The notes: generated by a model not told the origin, from the sequence alone. A DNA stretch of 61,860 nucleotides from Candidatus Poribacteria bacterium (GCA_026710795.1 JAPOQK010000078.1:1-61860), one strand, 5' to 3'; numbered from the stretch's first letter, positions 9,084 to 18,591 are shown. Numbers and translations are program-made.

Positions 9084-10505
9084 CTATTCCACAACATAGA
9101 GAAGAAGCGTCCTGTCCTTTGCTCGTGAGAATGCAGGTGCAGTTCTTAACAAATGTCCTCTTTGACGAATCCAATTACGCACCTCCAAATCCGCATCAAA
9201 CACGTTAAAACTTGCCACGTCTACAATAAACCATAGTCGTTTCCCACCAGAACTTCTCCACTCCCTCTCGAATGCATCCTTGTCCTTCATAAACTCGCCA
9301 ACGTGAACCGACTCTATTTCGGGTAAGTAATACTTTGCTATTTTGGGTTCTGATAACACTATTTTATCAGATGGTAATCGGTTTGCGTTGACGGCATGTA
9401 AAGCTTCTCGCCATCTTGGTCTACCGCCGTTTTCATATCTGAAATAGAGAAAATCTTGTGAGAGTAACGTCACAATAAGTACACATGGCACAAGGACGCG
9501 TAATGTACCCTTGCCTTCCGAATTAATCTTATCCCATATCCGATCACATGTAACTGCTGCAAGGATGAAATATGCAGGTGTGCTCCAAAATAGATAATAG
9601 CCAGCTACGTTCTGCAGTTGAGATGCAATCAGTAGTAGCCCTAAAGGAACACCCGCGAAGCAAACCAGAAAGAGCGTGGGACGGTCAATAGGTTTTCTGA
9701 GGACGGCAAAAAATGCAGTAATTGCTATCGGGATGCTAACCCCTTGAACGATTGTGAGTATTATATAGAGAGGGCTGCGTCCCCATTCATTATGCCCCCA
9801 ACCAGAAGAGATGTAACCCCATATCTGTGGATGAACAAGCATTAACACAGGTATTGTGAACGGGAGAAAGAATACGATCATATTTATCCACCGTTTTCGG
9901 TTACGTTCTCTGTATAACTGAAATATCGCATAGGTTGCCAATGCAGGCACAATCGCTGCTGCTAATAGGTGGGACAGGATTAGACATACACAGGAGATGA
10001 GCGCGCATATTGTCAACAGTGTAGAATCTTTTTCAAGGGAACGGTAGAAAAACCAAGCAGTCAACGCTGCAAACAGGAAGGTGAGAATATAGGAACGTGC
10101 GTTCTGTGACCAGAACAGATGCCAGTTTGATAATGCTACAAACGTCGCAGCTAACAATCCAATTCTTCTGTTGTATAAGCACTGTCCTAAACTATAAATA
10201 ATCGGTATGGATATGATACCTGCGATACAAAAGATTAGACGACTGTTCCACTCACCACTACCATCTACCATAAATGATAATCCTTCACATATAAAGAGAG
10301 AAAACTTCGCTGCAAGATAAGGAATAGGATTAATTGGTGAATTTGATAGGGTTAGTTCATCAGCATCCATGACAGTGAGAACTTCGTCGATCCAGAAACT
10401 CCATTTTCCAAGATGCCAAAACCGAAGGAGTGCACCGATACTGACGATACAAACAAGCAAAACATGCTTATTTTTTAGGCAATTTTGTGATGAAAATTTC
10501 AGCAT
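9084..10505 (-). CDS. GT-C glycosyltransferase (family 39/ArnT-like)
   Basis: A 473-residue polytopic membrane protein. The first transmembrane helix is followed by WSFWIDEVLTVMDADE, with the acidic residues expected in the first periplasmic loop of PMT/ArnT-type transferases. About ten further hydrophobic helices follow to residue about 350, then a soluble periplasmic C-terminal segment (RWREALHAVNANRLPSDK...). The family moves sugars from polyprenyl-phosphate donors to proteins, lipid A or glycans; the acceptor is unknown. It is the only minus-strand gene in this stretch and is probably transcribed alone. A GAGGAG lies 16 bp before the ATG at 10505, so the exact start (possibly a rarer codon a few residues upstream) is uncertain. 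Confidence 0.82.
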   Translation of the reverse strand: MLKFSSQNCLKNKHVLLVCIVSIGALLRFWHLGKWSFWIDEVLTVMDADELTLSNSPINPIPYLAAKFSLFICEGLSFMVDGSGEWNSRLIFCIAGIISIPIIYSLGQCLYNRRIGLLAATFVALSNWHLFWSQNARSYILTFLFAALTAWFFYRSLEKDSTLLTICALISCVCLILSHLLAAAIVPALATYAIFQLYRERNRKRWINMIVFFLPFTIPVLMLVHPQIWGYISSGWGHNEWGRSPLYIILTIVQGVSIPIAITAFFAVLRKPIDRPTLFLVCFAGVPLGLLLIASQLQNVAGYYLFWSTPAYFILAAVTCDRIWDKINSEGKGTLRVLVPCVLIVTLLSQDFLYFRYENGGRPRWREALHAVNANRLPSDKIVLSEPKIAKYYLPEIESVHVGEFMKDKDAFEREWRSSGGKRLWFIVDVASFNVFDADLEVRNWIRQRGHLLRTAPAFSRAKDRTLLLYVVE

Positions 10506-10829
10506 TTTTTGCAGAATTCTATCTCCTCAAAATATGTAAATTCACTGACCACTTACCATTAATCGGAGTAATTCCATCAGGATTGAACATAAGGATAAAA
10601 CTAAGGATAGTCTTATACCAATGACATATAAACGTTTGGTTATCAGAAAAAGAAGTTTGCTCAAATACATCATTGGCACGCATATTGCTTTAAGGGTAGC
10701 AGTGCAACTAAGCACAGATTCTATCACAAGTTGAAGCCAGAATCAAGTATATGTAATCATAACTGGCAGATACAATTTTAAGCACGATGATTATCGTGTT
10801 GGAATATAAGTAAATTTAAGGAGATTTAA
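10506..10829. other. Intergenic region between divergent genes
   Basis: These 324 bases separate the divergent glycosyltransferase and outer-membrane protein genes, so both promoters should lie here. I see no convincing -35/-10 pair. A 61-residue hydrophobic minus-strand reading frame (10542-10727) has no ribosome-binding site and is not called. Confidence 0.5.
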
Positions 10830-11549
10830 ATGAAAATTAAAGCGTTTTGGTTGCCGCAATTGTTGGCAATAGTATGCATCCTCGCAGTAGGCAGCATTCC
10901 GATGGTTTTTGCTGACGCACACGAAGCGGGTGAAGAGATGGAAATGGAAGAGGAATCAAGTATCTCTGGTTGGTTCCGAACCGATACAGATAGTTTAGGA
11001 ACACAAATTTGGGTTGGTGCAAGCCATCCGGTTGGAAGTATTTCAATAGATAGCGACATATATGTTGTTGATACATTCGGTGAGTTTGACCTTGGTCTTG
11101 GCATTCCGGTTGTTGACAGTGATTCATTGTCCCTCAGTTTACTTCCGATGGTAGGTATTGGGTTTGACTATGCTACGGCAAATGGTCCAACGACCTTGAT
11201 TGCACCGCAATTGTTCACCTATCTCTCTGCTGGTTCCATCTATTTTGAATCTTGGATACAGATGTTTTTAAATTCCCCGTTTGATGAAGAGGGAGCAGAT
11301 TCGTTCTACACTCGTGATTTTGTCCTTTATTCAATTAACGATACAGTCGCTATCGGTCCTCAAGTTGAAGCAACAATTGATTTGGGTGATGATGGCGGAC
11401 TCGGTAGTCTTATTGTCGGTGGACGTATCAATCTTGGTTATGGTGAAAACAATACGCTCGGTCTCTTTGTCGGTCTTGAGACCCAGCTTGATGATGATTC
11501 TGAAGATACAGGACTAACCGGCAGAATGACGTTTGTTCGTTCTTGGTAA
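10830..11549 (+). CDS. Predicted outer-membrane beta-barrel protein, paralogue B
   Basis: A 239-residue protein with a signal peptide ending MVFADAHE, a short acidic run, then a body of alternating strands ending in FVRSW. It shares with the protein at 8275 the segment starting SLGTxxxVGAxHPxG, the central PMVGIGFDY, the phrase AIGPQVE and the terminal GLTGRM. A strong AAGGAG lies 7 bp before the ATG. It directly precedes the first amt gene (180 bp), with a hairpin in between. Duplication of an ancestral barrel gene around the glycosyltransferase is the simplest reading. Function unknown; a small porin is plausible. Confidence 0.75.
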   Translation: MKIKAFWLPQLLAIVCILAVGSIPMVFADAHEAGEEMEMEEESSISGWFRTDTDSLGTQIWVGASHPVGSISIDSDIYVVDTFGEFDLGLGIPVVDSDSLSLSLLPMVGIGFDYATANGPTTLIAPQLFTYLSAGSIYFESWIQMFLNSPFDEEGADSFYTRDFVLYSINDTVAIGPQVEATIDLGDDGGLGSLIVGGRINLGYGENNTLGLFVGLETQLDDDSEDTGLTGRMTFVRSW

Positions 11550-11560
11550 GTAGTGTGATG

Positions 11561-11586
11561 TAAGAACTGCATCTGTGCTGTTCTTA
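11561..11586 (+). terminator. Hairpin after paralogue B
   Basis: TAAGAACTGCA pairs with TGCTGTTCTTA around a 4-base loop, giving an 11-bp stem with one T-T mismatch. It starts 12 bp after the stop codon. The U tract is poor (TTAT), so it may only attenuate or stabilise the transcript. Confidence 0.4.
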
Positions 11587-11729
11587 TTATAGCAAAATCA
11601 TCGCGGGTCCGATCCGAATAATTCTCACGTGATTCGCGATGAAACTATATACCGCAAACGGATTCTACCTCTCAGTTTCTTGAAGTTTTACGAAGAAGCA
11701 GTTTTATTGTAATATAGGAGATCTTTCAA

Positions 11730-13106
11730 ATGAACAAAAGAATAATAATTAGTATTCTTGTCCTCACCTGCCTCGTGAGTATCAACGCTTTCGCGCTAAA
11801 CGGATTAGTAGATACCGATGGTACGCTCGAAAAGGTTGATGATGGCAAGTATATGGCAGACACACTATGGGTGTTGGTCGCTGCATTTCTGGTTTTCTTT
11901 ATGCAGGCTGGGTTTGCTATGGTGGAGTCTGGTTTCACACGTGCTAAGAATGCAGTGAACATTCTCATGAAAAACCTGATGGACTTCTCTATGGGTTCAA
12001 TTGCCTACTGGGCAATTGGTTTTGCTATAATGTTCGGTGCAGGTAATGCGTTTATGGGAACAAGCGGTTGGTTTGTGCCCTCTGAATCCCTGACAGCTGG
12101 TGCAGAGACCAGTTCCAGTGTATTTAGTGCATTAGAATGGAGTTCTGTTCCGACATACGCAGCGTGGCTTTTCCAGCTTGTTTTTGCTGCAACTGCAGCG
12201 ACAATTGTCTCTGGTGCGATGGCAGAACGGACACAGTTCAAAAGTTATCTAATTTATAGTGTTTTTATCACAGGTATAATCTATCCGATTGTTGGTCACT
12301 GGGTTTGGGGAGGTGGCTGGTTATCAAGTTTAGGTATGTCTGATTTTGCTGGATCAACAGTTGTTCATTCAACAGGTGGTTGGCTTGCGTTGACGGGTGC
12401 TATTGTTTTAGGACCGCGTCTTGGAAAATATGATGGTGAAGGTAAACCGAGACCGATTGCTGGTCACAACCTTCCGCTTGCAGCACTTGGTGTCTTTATT
12501 TTATGGCTTGGTTGGTTTGGTTTCAATCCTGGTAGTCAGATGGGAGCGGATGCAGCCCCTATTTCCAGCATTGCTATTACCACGAATCTTGCAGCAGCTG
12601 CCGGTGCAATCACGGCAATGATTACAGCTTGGATTCTGCTTGGTAAACCTGATGCTGGTATGTCCCTCAATGGTGCACTCGGTGGGTTAGTTACTATTAC
12701 TGCTGGTTGTGCTTCCGTTAGTCCAACATCCGCTGCTATTATGGGAGCAATTGGTGGTATTGTTGTTGTTCTAAGTGTATTGATGTTCGAAAATTTACGT
12801 GTTGATGATCCGGTTGGTGCTATTTCTGTTCACGGAACGTGTGGTGCGTTGGGTACACTTCTGCTTGGCTTTTTTGATAGTTCAAGTGGTGTATTCTTCG
12901 GTGGTGGATTTGGACTTCTCTGGGCACAATTTATCGGAGTGGTTGCTGTTTTCGCATGGTGTCTTGTAACAGGCTTTGCTCTGTTCTATGCAATCAAAGT
13001 GATTACAGGTCTACGGGTTACACAGGAAGAAGAACAGGCTGGACTTGACTATGAAGAACATGGTGCAAGTGCTTATCCAGACTTTAATGTCTCTTCAATA
13101 CGTTAA
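11730..13106 (+). CDS. amt: Ammonium transporter Amt (first copy)
   Basis: A 458-residue Amt/Mep/Rh-type channel for ammonium uptake across the inner membrane. A cleavable-looking signal (ends INAFA) is followed by LWVLVAAFLVFFMQAGFAMVESG and about eleven membrane helices. The pore twin histidines are recognisable in YPIVGHWVWGGGW and SVHGTCGALGTLL. The C-terminus RVTQEEEQAGLDYEEHG is the usual cytoplasmic tail that contacts GlnK/PII. No glnK or glnB lies beside it, which is unusual for bacterial amt. AGGAGA precedes the ATG. It belongs to a different subgroup from the second copy, judging by helix 1 and loop sequences. Confidence 0.95.
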   Translation: MNKRIIISILVLTCLVSINAFALNGLVDTDGTLEKVDDGKYMADTLWVLVAAFLVFFMQAGFAMVESGFTRAKNAVNILMKNLMDFSMGSIAYWAIGFAIMFGAGNAFMGTSGWFVPSESLTAGAETSSSVFSALEWSSVPTYAAWLFQLVFAATAATIVSGAMAERTQFKSYLIYSVFITGIIYPIVGHWVWGGGWLSSLGMSDFAGSTVVHSTGGWLALTGAIVLGPRLGKYDGEGKPRPIAGHNLPLAALGVFILWLGWFGFNPGSQMGADAAPISSIAITTNLAAAAGAITAMITAWILLGKPDAGMSLNGALGGLVTITAGCASVSPTSAAIMGAIGGIVVVLSVLMFENLRVDDPVGAISVHGTCGALGTLLLGFFDSSSGVFFGGGFGLLWAQFIGVVAVFAWCLVTGFALFYAIKVITGLRVTQEEEQAGLDYEEHGASAYPDFNVSSIR

Positions 13107-13609
13107 TTCATTTTACGAAAACCTTCAATTTTGAGGTTAGTGTTACAAATTTACTTAGGATCGCCCACAGGAAGTTTAACATATCTCTGAGTTATACTTC
13201 TTGACGTGTGGGCGTTCCTATGTTACCGTTTAGGATATGTCAGAATCTCGGAATGCTCGGATTACGCGGAAGGTGTTTAGGGTATCATTCTTGAAAATAT
13301 TGTAGCGCAATCTGTTAGTATGCGTCTATTCGGACACAATCTAACAGATTGTGCTACATTATGTAGCAACTTGGGTTAGAATAAATGTTTTTGTGGTTTT
13401 GTTTCTGACATACGATGGCTTGATTCCATTTCAATTTTATCATAAAATGTCATACCAATATTTGTAAGGTATAGATTTTGAGAAACGTAATGTAGTATAG
13501 GATTAGGTTAGTCTATTTTCCGTGTAAAGAATAGGATGTGAAGGTTAACAATGATGTTTACCAATTAGTAAAACAAGCATTATCGCTTGTACTTAAAAGG
13601 AGGCAAAAG
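13107..13609. repeat. Intergenic region with two long inverted repeats
   Basis: Between the two amt genes, CGCCCACA at 13162-13169 pairs with TGTGGGCG at 13207-13214, and AAGT/ACTT adds to the stem. A second repeat pairs 13301-13318 (TGTAGCGCAATCTGTTAG) with 13341-13358, with one mismatch in 18 bp and a 22-base loop. Both look like REP-type or miniature palindromic elements rather than terminators, as no U tract follows. No gene, and in particular no PII gene, is visible. Confidence 0.65.
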
Positions 13610-15019
13610 ATGCAACGACGAAGTGCATCGCATAATTCAAGAAGGCGTTTTAGTTATCCACTAATTGGAACGCTGATAATAATATTACTGTTATCATGTG
13701 TGTCAAGTTTAATACTTGTCCAAGATGTGTTTGCAGATCAACATGAAACAACCGAAGTAGAAGCAGCGGTACCCCCCGATTCTGGGGATACTGCCTGGAT
13801 GTTAACGGCAACAGCTCTTGTATTGTTCATGACTATCCCAGGACTTGCCCTCTTCTATGGAGGACTTGTACGCGTACAGAACGTACTCTCTGTACTCATG
13901 CAGTGTTTTGCCCTGACAGGAATAGTCACTGTATTATGGATTGTCATTGGATATAGTCTTGCTTTCAATACAGCTGGTATGGAGGCAGGCAAAATTACCT
14001 TCAACTCATTTGTTGGAGGACTTGGAACGTTTTTCCTTACTGGTATTGGTGTAGATACTTTACTTGATGGCGGTACAATTCCCGAAACCGTTTTTGTTGT
14101 CTTCCAAATGACATTTGCGATTATTACACCTGCCCTGATTGCTGGTGCGTTTGCTGAACGGATGAAGTTCTCTGCGATGCTGCTATTCTCTGCAATTTGG
14201 TCGTTAATCGTCTATGCACCTCTTTGTCATATGGCATGGTCAGGTGATGGTTCACTCTTTGGCGATATTATAGGAGCACTTGATTTCGCTGGTGGTAACG
14301 TAGTGCATATTAATGCAGGAATTGCAGCGTTAGTTGCTGCTATTTTAGTCGGAAAACGGCTGGGTTACCAGACAACTGCAATGCCACCGCATAGTTTGAC
14401 AATCACAGTAGTCGGTGCGTCAATGCTATGGGTAGGCTGGTTCGGCTTTAATGCTGGTAGTGAACTTGCTGCTGATGGAACTGCTGGGATGGCTATGCTT
14501 GTCACACAAGTTTCAACAGCAACTGCTGCAATAACATGGATGTTTATTGAGTGGGGCAAACATGGTAAACCGAGCGTACTCGGTATTGTTACGGGTGCTG
14601 TTGGTGGATTGGTTGCGATTACACCTGCGTCTGGAACAGTTGGTCCGATCGGTGCACTTGTTATCGGTTTTGTCTCTGGTGCTGTCTGTTTCTGGGGTGC
14701 TACGAGTCTAAAATCCAAACTTGGCTATGACGATTCACTTGATGCATTCGGTGTTCACGGTATCGGTGGTATTGTCGGTGCATTGTTGACAGGTGTGTTT
14801 ACAGCAGAAGTTTTTGGTGGTGCTGGAATGGATGTCGGAATTGGTTTGCAGGTTTGGAAGCAGTTCCTTAGCATCGTCATTACCATCGTTTGGAGTGGTG
14901 TGATTTCGTTTATTATCTTGAAGATCGTGGATGGAATTGTTGGTCTACGCGTTGATGAGGATGATGAACGTATGGGTCTTGACCTGTCACAACACAATGA
15001 ACGTGGTTATAACCTATAA
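13610..15019 (+). CDS. amt: Ammonium transporter Amt (second copy)
   Basis: A 469-residue Amt channel. A long basic N-terminus leads into a signal peptide ending VFADQHE, then DTAWMLTATALVLFMTIPGLALFYGGL, the classical AmtB start. Twin-His positions are visible in VYAPLCHMAWS and AFGVHGIGGIVGALL. The C-terminal tail GLRVDEDDERMGLDLSQHNERGY is a well-preserved PII-binding tail. The start at 13610 is chosen because AAGGAGG lies 6 bp before it; a GTG at 13538 would add 24 residues without a ribosome-binding site. The mature N-terminus shares the FADxHE junction with the two beta-barrel proteins nearby. A terminator follows 39 bp after the stop. Confidence 0.95.
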   Translation: MQRRSASHNSRRRFSYPLIGTLIIILLLSCVSSLILVQDVFADQHETTEVEAAVPPDSGDTAWMLTATALVLFMTIPGLALFYGGLVRVQNVLSVLMQCFALTGIVTVLWIVIGYSLAFNTAGMEAGKITFNSFVGGLGTFFLTGIGVDTLLDGGTIPETVFVVFQMTFAIITPALIAGAFAERMKFSAMLLFSAIWSLIVYAPLCHMAWSGDGSLFGDIIGALDFAGGNVVHINAGIAALVAAILVGKRLGYQTTAMPPHSLTITVVGASMLWVGWFGFNAGSELAADGTAGMAMLVTQVSTATAAITWMFIEWGKHGKPSVLGIVTGAVGGLVAITPASGTVGPIGALVIGFVSGAVCFWGATSLKSKLGYDDSLDAFGVHGIGGIVGALLTGVFTAEVFGGAGMDVGIGLQVWKQFLSIVITIVWSGVISFIILKIVDGIVGLRVDEDDERMGLDLSQHNERGYNL

Positions 15020-15057
15020 ATAAATTTTCCCGGTTTCAAACGGGTCTACTGATATAT

Positions 15058-15089
15058 GGGCGGATAATTGTATCCGCCCTATTTTTTTT
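15058..15089 (+). terminator. Rho-independent terminator after second amt
   Basis: A perfect 8-bp stem, GGGCGGAT (15058-15065) with ATCCGCCC (15072-15079), encloses a 6-base loop and is followed by TA and eight T residues. It is the clearest intrinsic terminator on the plus strand. Confidence 0.9.
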
Positions 15090-15170
15090 GGGAAATAGCA
15101 TCAGAAGTGGGAATTATAGGATGATTATCTGAATTAGGATTTTAAATCAAGAAATCAGCACTGTGAATGC

Positions 15171-15540
15171 TATTGACATTCCGCGTATGATATTCTGCAT
15201 GACTCCCGTGGGTTACTCCTACATCTGTCTGAATCGCGGAAGGCACAGATTACGCGGATTACGCGGAAGGGGTTTTGATGTTTCAGGATTGTTTTCATAG
15301 GGTAAGTGTTTTTGTAGTTTTTGACAAATGTAAGAGGGACAACTGCCATACGTGTATTTGCCGTTGATTTGCCTGAACTCATATTGTAAGTAGAGGTAGT
15401 TTCTTCTGTAGGAGCACCCTCCTGGTCGCGACATAAACCCATTGCTGACGAGAATGAATAAAGAAGATCGCGACCGGGAGGTCGCTCCTACAGAATGTAA
15501 CATGTCGGAGGTCGCTTTGCTCGCTCCGACCTACGAGAGA
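15171..15540. repeat. Palindromic repeat cluster
   Basis: Contains two arms of the GTAGGAGCGACC/GGTCGCGACC family. The left copy (about 15411-15440) and the inverted copy (about 15470-15500) face each other around about 30 bp. A hairpin GGAGGTCGCTTTGCTCGCTCCGACC-type block (about 15507-15533) follows. The stretch near 15233-15275 (ATTACGCGGATTACGCGG) resembles 13240-13275. Minus-strand ORFs here are repeat translations, not genes. Confidence 0.7.
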
Positions 15541-15547
15541 CTCCAAT

Positions 15548-15577
15548 TTGACGAAAGTGTTGAATCTATGCTATAGT
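15548..15577 (+). promoter_or_regulatory. Sigma-70-like promoter for LamG gene
   Basis: TTGACG (15548-15553), an 18-bp spacer and TATAGT (15572-15577) lie 49 bp upstream of the ATG. Confidence 0.65.
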
Positions 15578-15625
15578 ATGCAATAACGTTATGATTTTAA
15601 TAATTAATCAAATTGAGGTATATTG

Positions 15626-16414
15626 ATGTTATATAAAAGTTATGATAATAAATGGGTATTATTGGCTGGACTTGTGATCATCACATGTCTTATCAGTTTA
15701 CCTATTGCTGCCCAAGATGAACATACAGTTCTCCTATACACATTTGAGAATGGTGACGGTGATACCGTAAAAGATCTCTCTGAAAATGGAAATGATGGAA
15801 CACTTATGGGATCAAAATGGGATGATGGTAAGTTAGGCGGTGGTCTGGTATTCGGTGGAAACGGTCCAAAAGATTTTGTAGAGATACCTGATAGTGATAG
15901 TCTTGATTTAGAAGATGGAATTACTGTGGAGATGTGGGTTTTTCTGAATACTGCTTCAACAGCAGGTGGAACAGGTGCAACTAAAGAGACCACATATAAA
16001 GTAGGTCCGCGCAACAATCTAAATGTGGAAATCAGGTTGACAACTACCTCTAACGCTTGGGGTAGTGCCGTTGTTATCGGAAACAAAGCGTTACCATTGA
16101 AGACATGGGTGCATTTAGCTGGTACTTACGATGCAGAGTCTGGTGAAGGGAAAGTTTATATTGACGGTGAGTTAGATAATGAAAGTGAGATTGGTGGGAA
16201 GATAGTACCTAATAACAGTGTCTTGTGGTTGGGACGCGGTTCTAATCCTTATTTGGACGGTTATATGGATGAATTACGTATCTCAAACATCGCTCGCACC
16301 CAAGATGAAATACAGCAATTGATGAATTTAGGCATTGACGGTGTATTAGCAGTTTCACCGAAGGATAAGTTATCAACAACGTGGGGTCAACTCAAATCTA
16401 ACATTGTTCGATAG
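15626..16414 (+). CDS. Secreted LamG/concanavalin-like protein with C-terminal TTW motif
   Basis: A 262-residue exported protein. A signal peptide (ends PIAAQDE) leads into a laminin-G-like jelly roll (about residues 30-225), recognisable by YTFENGDGDTVKDLSENGNDG, the core VEMWVFLNT, and the closing DGYMDELRISNIARTQDEI. Such domains bind glycans or proteins. After the domain comes a short linker and the C-terminus VSPKDKLSTTWGQLK. The same motif ends the unrelated CBM-like protein at 44513, so it is probably a sorting or anchoring tag. The start at 15626 has GAGG 7 bp upstream; the TTG at 15623 is less likely. Ligand unknown. Confidence 0.8.
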   Translation: MLYKSYDNKWVLLAGLVIITCLISLPIAAQDEHTVLLYTFENGDGDTVKDLSENGNDGTLMGSKWDDGKLGGGLVFGGNGPKDFVEIPDSDSLDLEDGITVEMWVFLNTASTAGGTGATKETTYKVGPRNNLNVEIRLTTTSNAWGSAVVIGNKALPLKTWVHLAGTYDAESGEGKVYIDGELDNESEIGGKIVPNNSVLWLGRGSNPYLDGYMDELRISNIARTQDEIQQLMNLGIDGVLAVSPKDKLSTTWGQLKSNIVR

Positions 16415-16497
16415 CTATTCAATAGATGCAACCTAAAATGATGTAAATATAGCCTATAGCATAGGCGGTACTATCGTTTTGCCAGAGACAATGTAAA

Positions 16498-18591
16498 ATG
16501 AAGATAAAAGGTATAATCGTAGTAATCTGTGTAGTTGTTTTGGGTATTGCAGCGTATTTCATATTTCGTCCACATGAGCCTGTATCTGTTATTCCACAGG
16601 AATTCGCACAGGTGCCAGAAAAACCGAAACTGGTAGCGGAATTCACTGCAAAGTATCATCTTAGATCAATGTCGGGTTTTGATCGGATTGTGCCAAAAGG
16701 TTTTACTTCTGCAAACACTACCGGAGCACGATCAATATATTCTGTTGCATTTTCCCCTGTAGATGCTTCTCTGATAGCGAGTATTAATAGGAACGGCACC
16801 ATCAACTTATGGGACAGAGACAATACTGAAGCCCCCGTAAAAGTTCTACGACACCCCGAAATATTTGCATCTATAGGTTTCTCACCGGATGGCAAATTGC
16901 TTGTGAGTGCTCGTTGGAAGCTTGTCTTATGGGATGTTGCGACCGGTAAGAAAGTCAATACACTTGATACGGCTTTCAATGAATTTGCGTTTGCCCCTGA
17001 TGGGAAACTTTTGGCGACAATACCTGATGGTGTAAAACTCTGGGATATTCAAGATCCTAAAAAAATTACAGAAGTTGCGACTTTACCTTTTAATAAAGCA
17101 CATGAAGTTAAAAGTGGTGCTTGTGCTGTAGGCATTTCACCAGATGGCAAATGGATTGCTGTGGGTCGTACCAATGGGATTGTTAACGTTTGGGATTTAC
17201 AGACAGAGCAACTGGTAAAGACCTTAGAAACATCGCTGTATCAGATGGATTATCTAAAGTTTTCTCCGAACAACACATATATGGTGGCAGGTGGTCTTGA
17301 ACGGGATATGTATATCCATCATGGTGAAAAGGGTTATATCATGTGGGAGTTGCCAAGTTGGCAGCGTAAGGGTGAGGTGCTACGCGGACATGTTGAAAAT
17401 ATGGCGATTTCCCCGGATGGAAAGCTATGTGCACATGCCAACCATATCTCTCCTTTATTTGGAAGCGGCGTAGAACTTTGGGATATTGGCAGCGGTGCAC
17501 CGATTACATTTATTGATCCCTTAGAAACAAGAGATGTTGCGTTTTCACACGATGGACGGCTGCTTGCGACCGGAAGTAAGGACGGTGTTATCCGAGTATG
17601 GGAACTGACACCTCAACAATTAGAGGGTGTCACGATACCTGCCGATGTCGTGCGAATACTCTACCTCCACCCCGAAGGGAAAATACCGCCACCCAATATT
17701 ACAAATAAAATAGATAAAACCATAAGAGCAGTTCAAGATTTCTACTCAGATGAAATGGAACGTCACGGGTTCGGTAGAAAAACATTTACGTATGAAACCG
17801 ATGAAAATGGAAAAGCAAAAGTCTATCTTGTACAAGAAAATCAAACGATATATCCTGATTTTTCAAACGATATTTGGCTCGCAGTTTGGGATGACACATC
17901 AGATATTTCCTTTGACGACTATCCGTTACATATTACAAATGCTAGTAGAAAATTTCTATTTCCGACTAAGAAAGGATTCAAAGGCAATATCTCAAGCTTC
18001 TATACTATAGGGTTTACCCATGGCAAACTTGTACATGCCTATACAAAAAACCTCAAACGGAAACCACTTGCGCATATTCTGAGAAATGCATTCAGTTTGC
18101 CTTATCTTCCTTTTGAGCATAAGCCAAACGCATTGTCCACCCGATTGAAACGTCTTTTTAACCGAGTGAACAATATGATGCCGTGGGGGAATGGGTATGC
18201 AAAACTTACCAGATGTGAGGCGGCATGGTTAGACAAAAACCGGTTCTTCAATCCGAACCAACCTTTCTTTGACAAACGTCCTCAGATTGAAATGACTATA
18301 TCAAACGAAGATAGTTCCGATACAAGACTTTTCAAGTTTGCTATCACAGATGAAGATGGTATACACCAGGCACAACTTTTTGTGCCGATAGATATGGAAA
18401 GTCAAAGGTGGAGAAAGAAGTTTCACGATTGCCAAGAACTAAATGGTAAAAAGAAAGCAAGTGCTGTTTTTAGAATAACGGATCCCAGAATAGAGGCTGT
18501 CATGTTTCAGATGATTGATATACATGGCAATATCGCACAAAGAGAATTCACAATAGTTACAAAATCCAAAGAACCATCTAAAGATCCTTAG
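16498..18591 (+). CDS. Membrane-anchored seven-bladed WD40 protein with extra C-terminal region
   Basis: A 697-residue protein. Residues about 5-25 are one hydrophobic helix that looks like an uncleaved anchor, leaving the rest probably periplasmic. Seven WD40 units follow (about residues 78-375), with repeated cores such as FSPDGKLLVSARWKLVLWD and FSHDGRLLATGSKDGVIRVWE, giving one complete propeller. The remaining 320 residues are not WD40 and contain no motif I recognise; a segment around FDKRPQIEMTISNEDSSD resembles an Ig-like strand pair. It differs from the cytosolic double-propeller proteins at 49.5-60.2 kb. Scaffold function is inferred. Confidence 0.82.
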   Translation: MKIKGIIVVICVVVLGIAAYFIFRPHEPVSVIPQEFAQVPEKPKLVAEFTAKYHLRSMSGFDRIVPKGFTSANTTGARSIYSVAFSPVDASLIASINRNGTINLWDRDNTEAPVKVLRHPEIFASIGFSPDGKLLVSARWKLVLWDVATGKKVNTLDTAFNEFAFAPDGKLLATIPDGVKLWDIQDPKKITEVATLPFNKAHEVKSGACAVGISPDGKWIAVGRTNGIVNVWDLQTEQLVKTLETSLYQMDYLKFSPNNTYMVAGGLERDMYIHHGEKGYIMWELPSWQRKGEVLRGHVENMAISPDGKLCAHANHISPLFGSGVELWDIGSGAPITFIDPLETRDVAFSHDGRLLATGSKDGVIRVWELTPQQLEGVTIPADVVRILYLHPEGKIPPPNITNKIDKTIRAVQDFYSDEMERHGFGRKTFTYETDENGKAKVYLVQENQTIYPDFSNDIWLAVWDDTSDISFDDYPLHITNASRKFLFPTKKGFKGNISSFYTIGFTHGKLVHAYTKNLKRKPLAHILRNAFSLPYLPFEHKPNALSTRLKRLFNRVNNMMPWGNGYAKLTRCEAAWLDKNRFFNPNQPFFDKRPQIEMTISNEDSSDTRLFKFAITDEDGIHQAQLFVPIDMESQRWRKKFHDCQELNGKKKASAVFRITDPRIEAVMFQMIDIHGNIAQREFTIVTKSKEPSKDP

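Noticed and set aside
10542..10727. 61-residue hydrophobic minus-strand ORF
   Set aside because: No ribosome-binding site, and it sits where the promoters of two divergent genes are expected.
13538..13609. GTG start for the second amt gene
   Set aside because: It lacks a ribosome-binding site, while the ATG at 13610 has AAGGAGG at ideal spacing.
15170..15503. Overlapping minus-strand ORFs of 90 and 94 residues
   Set aside because: They read through GTAGGAG-family repeats and have no ribosome-binding sites.
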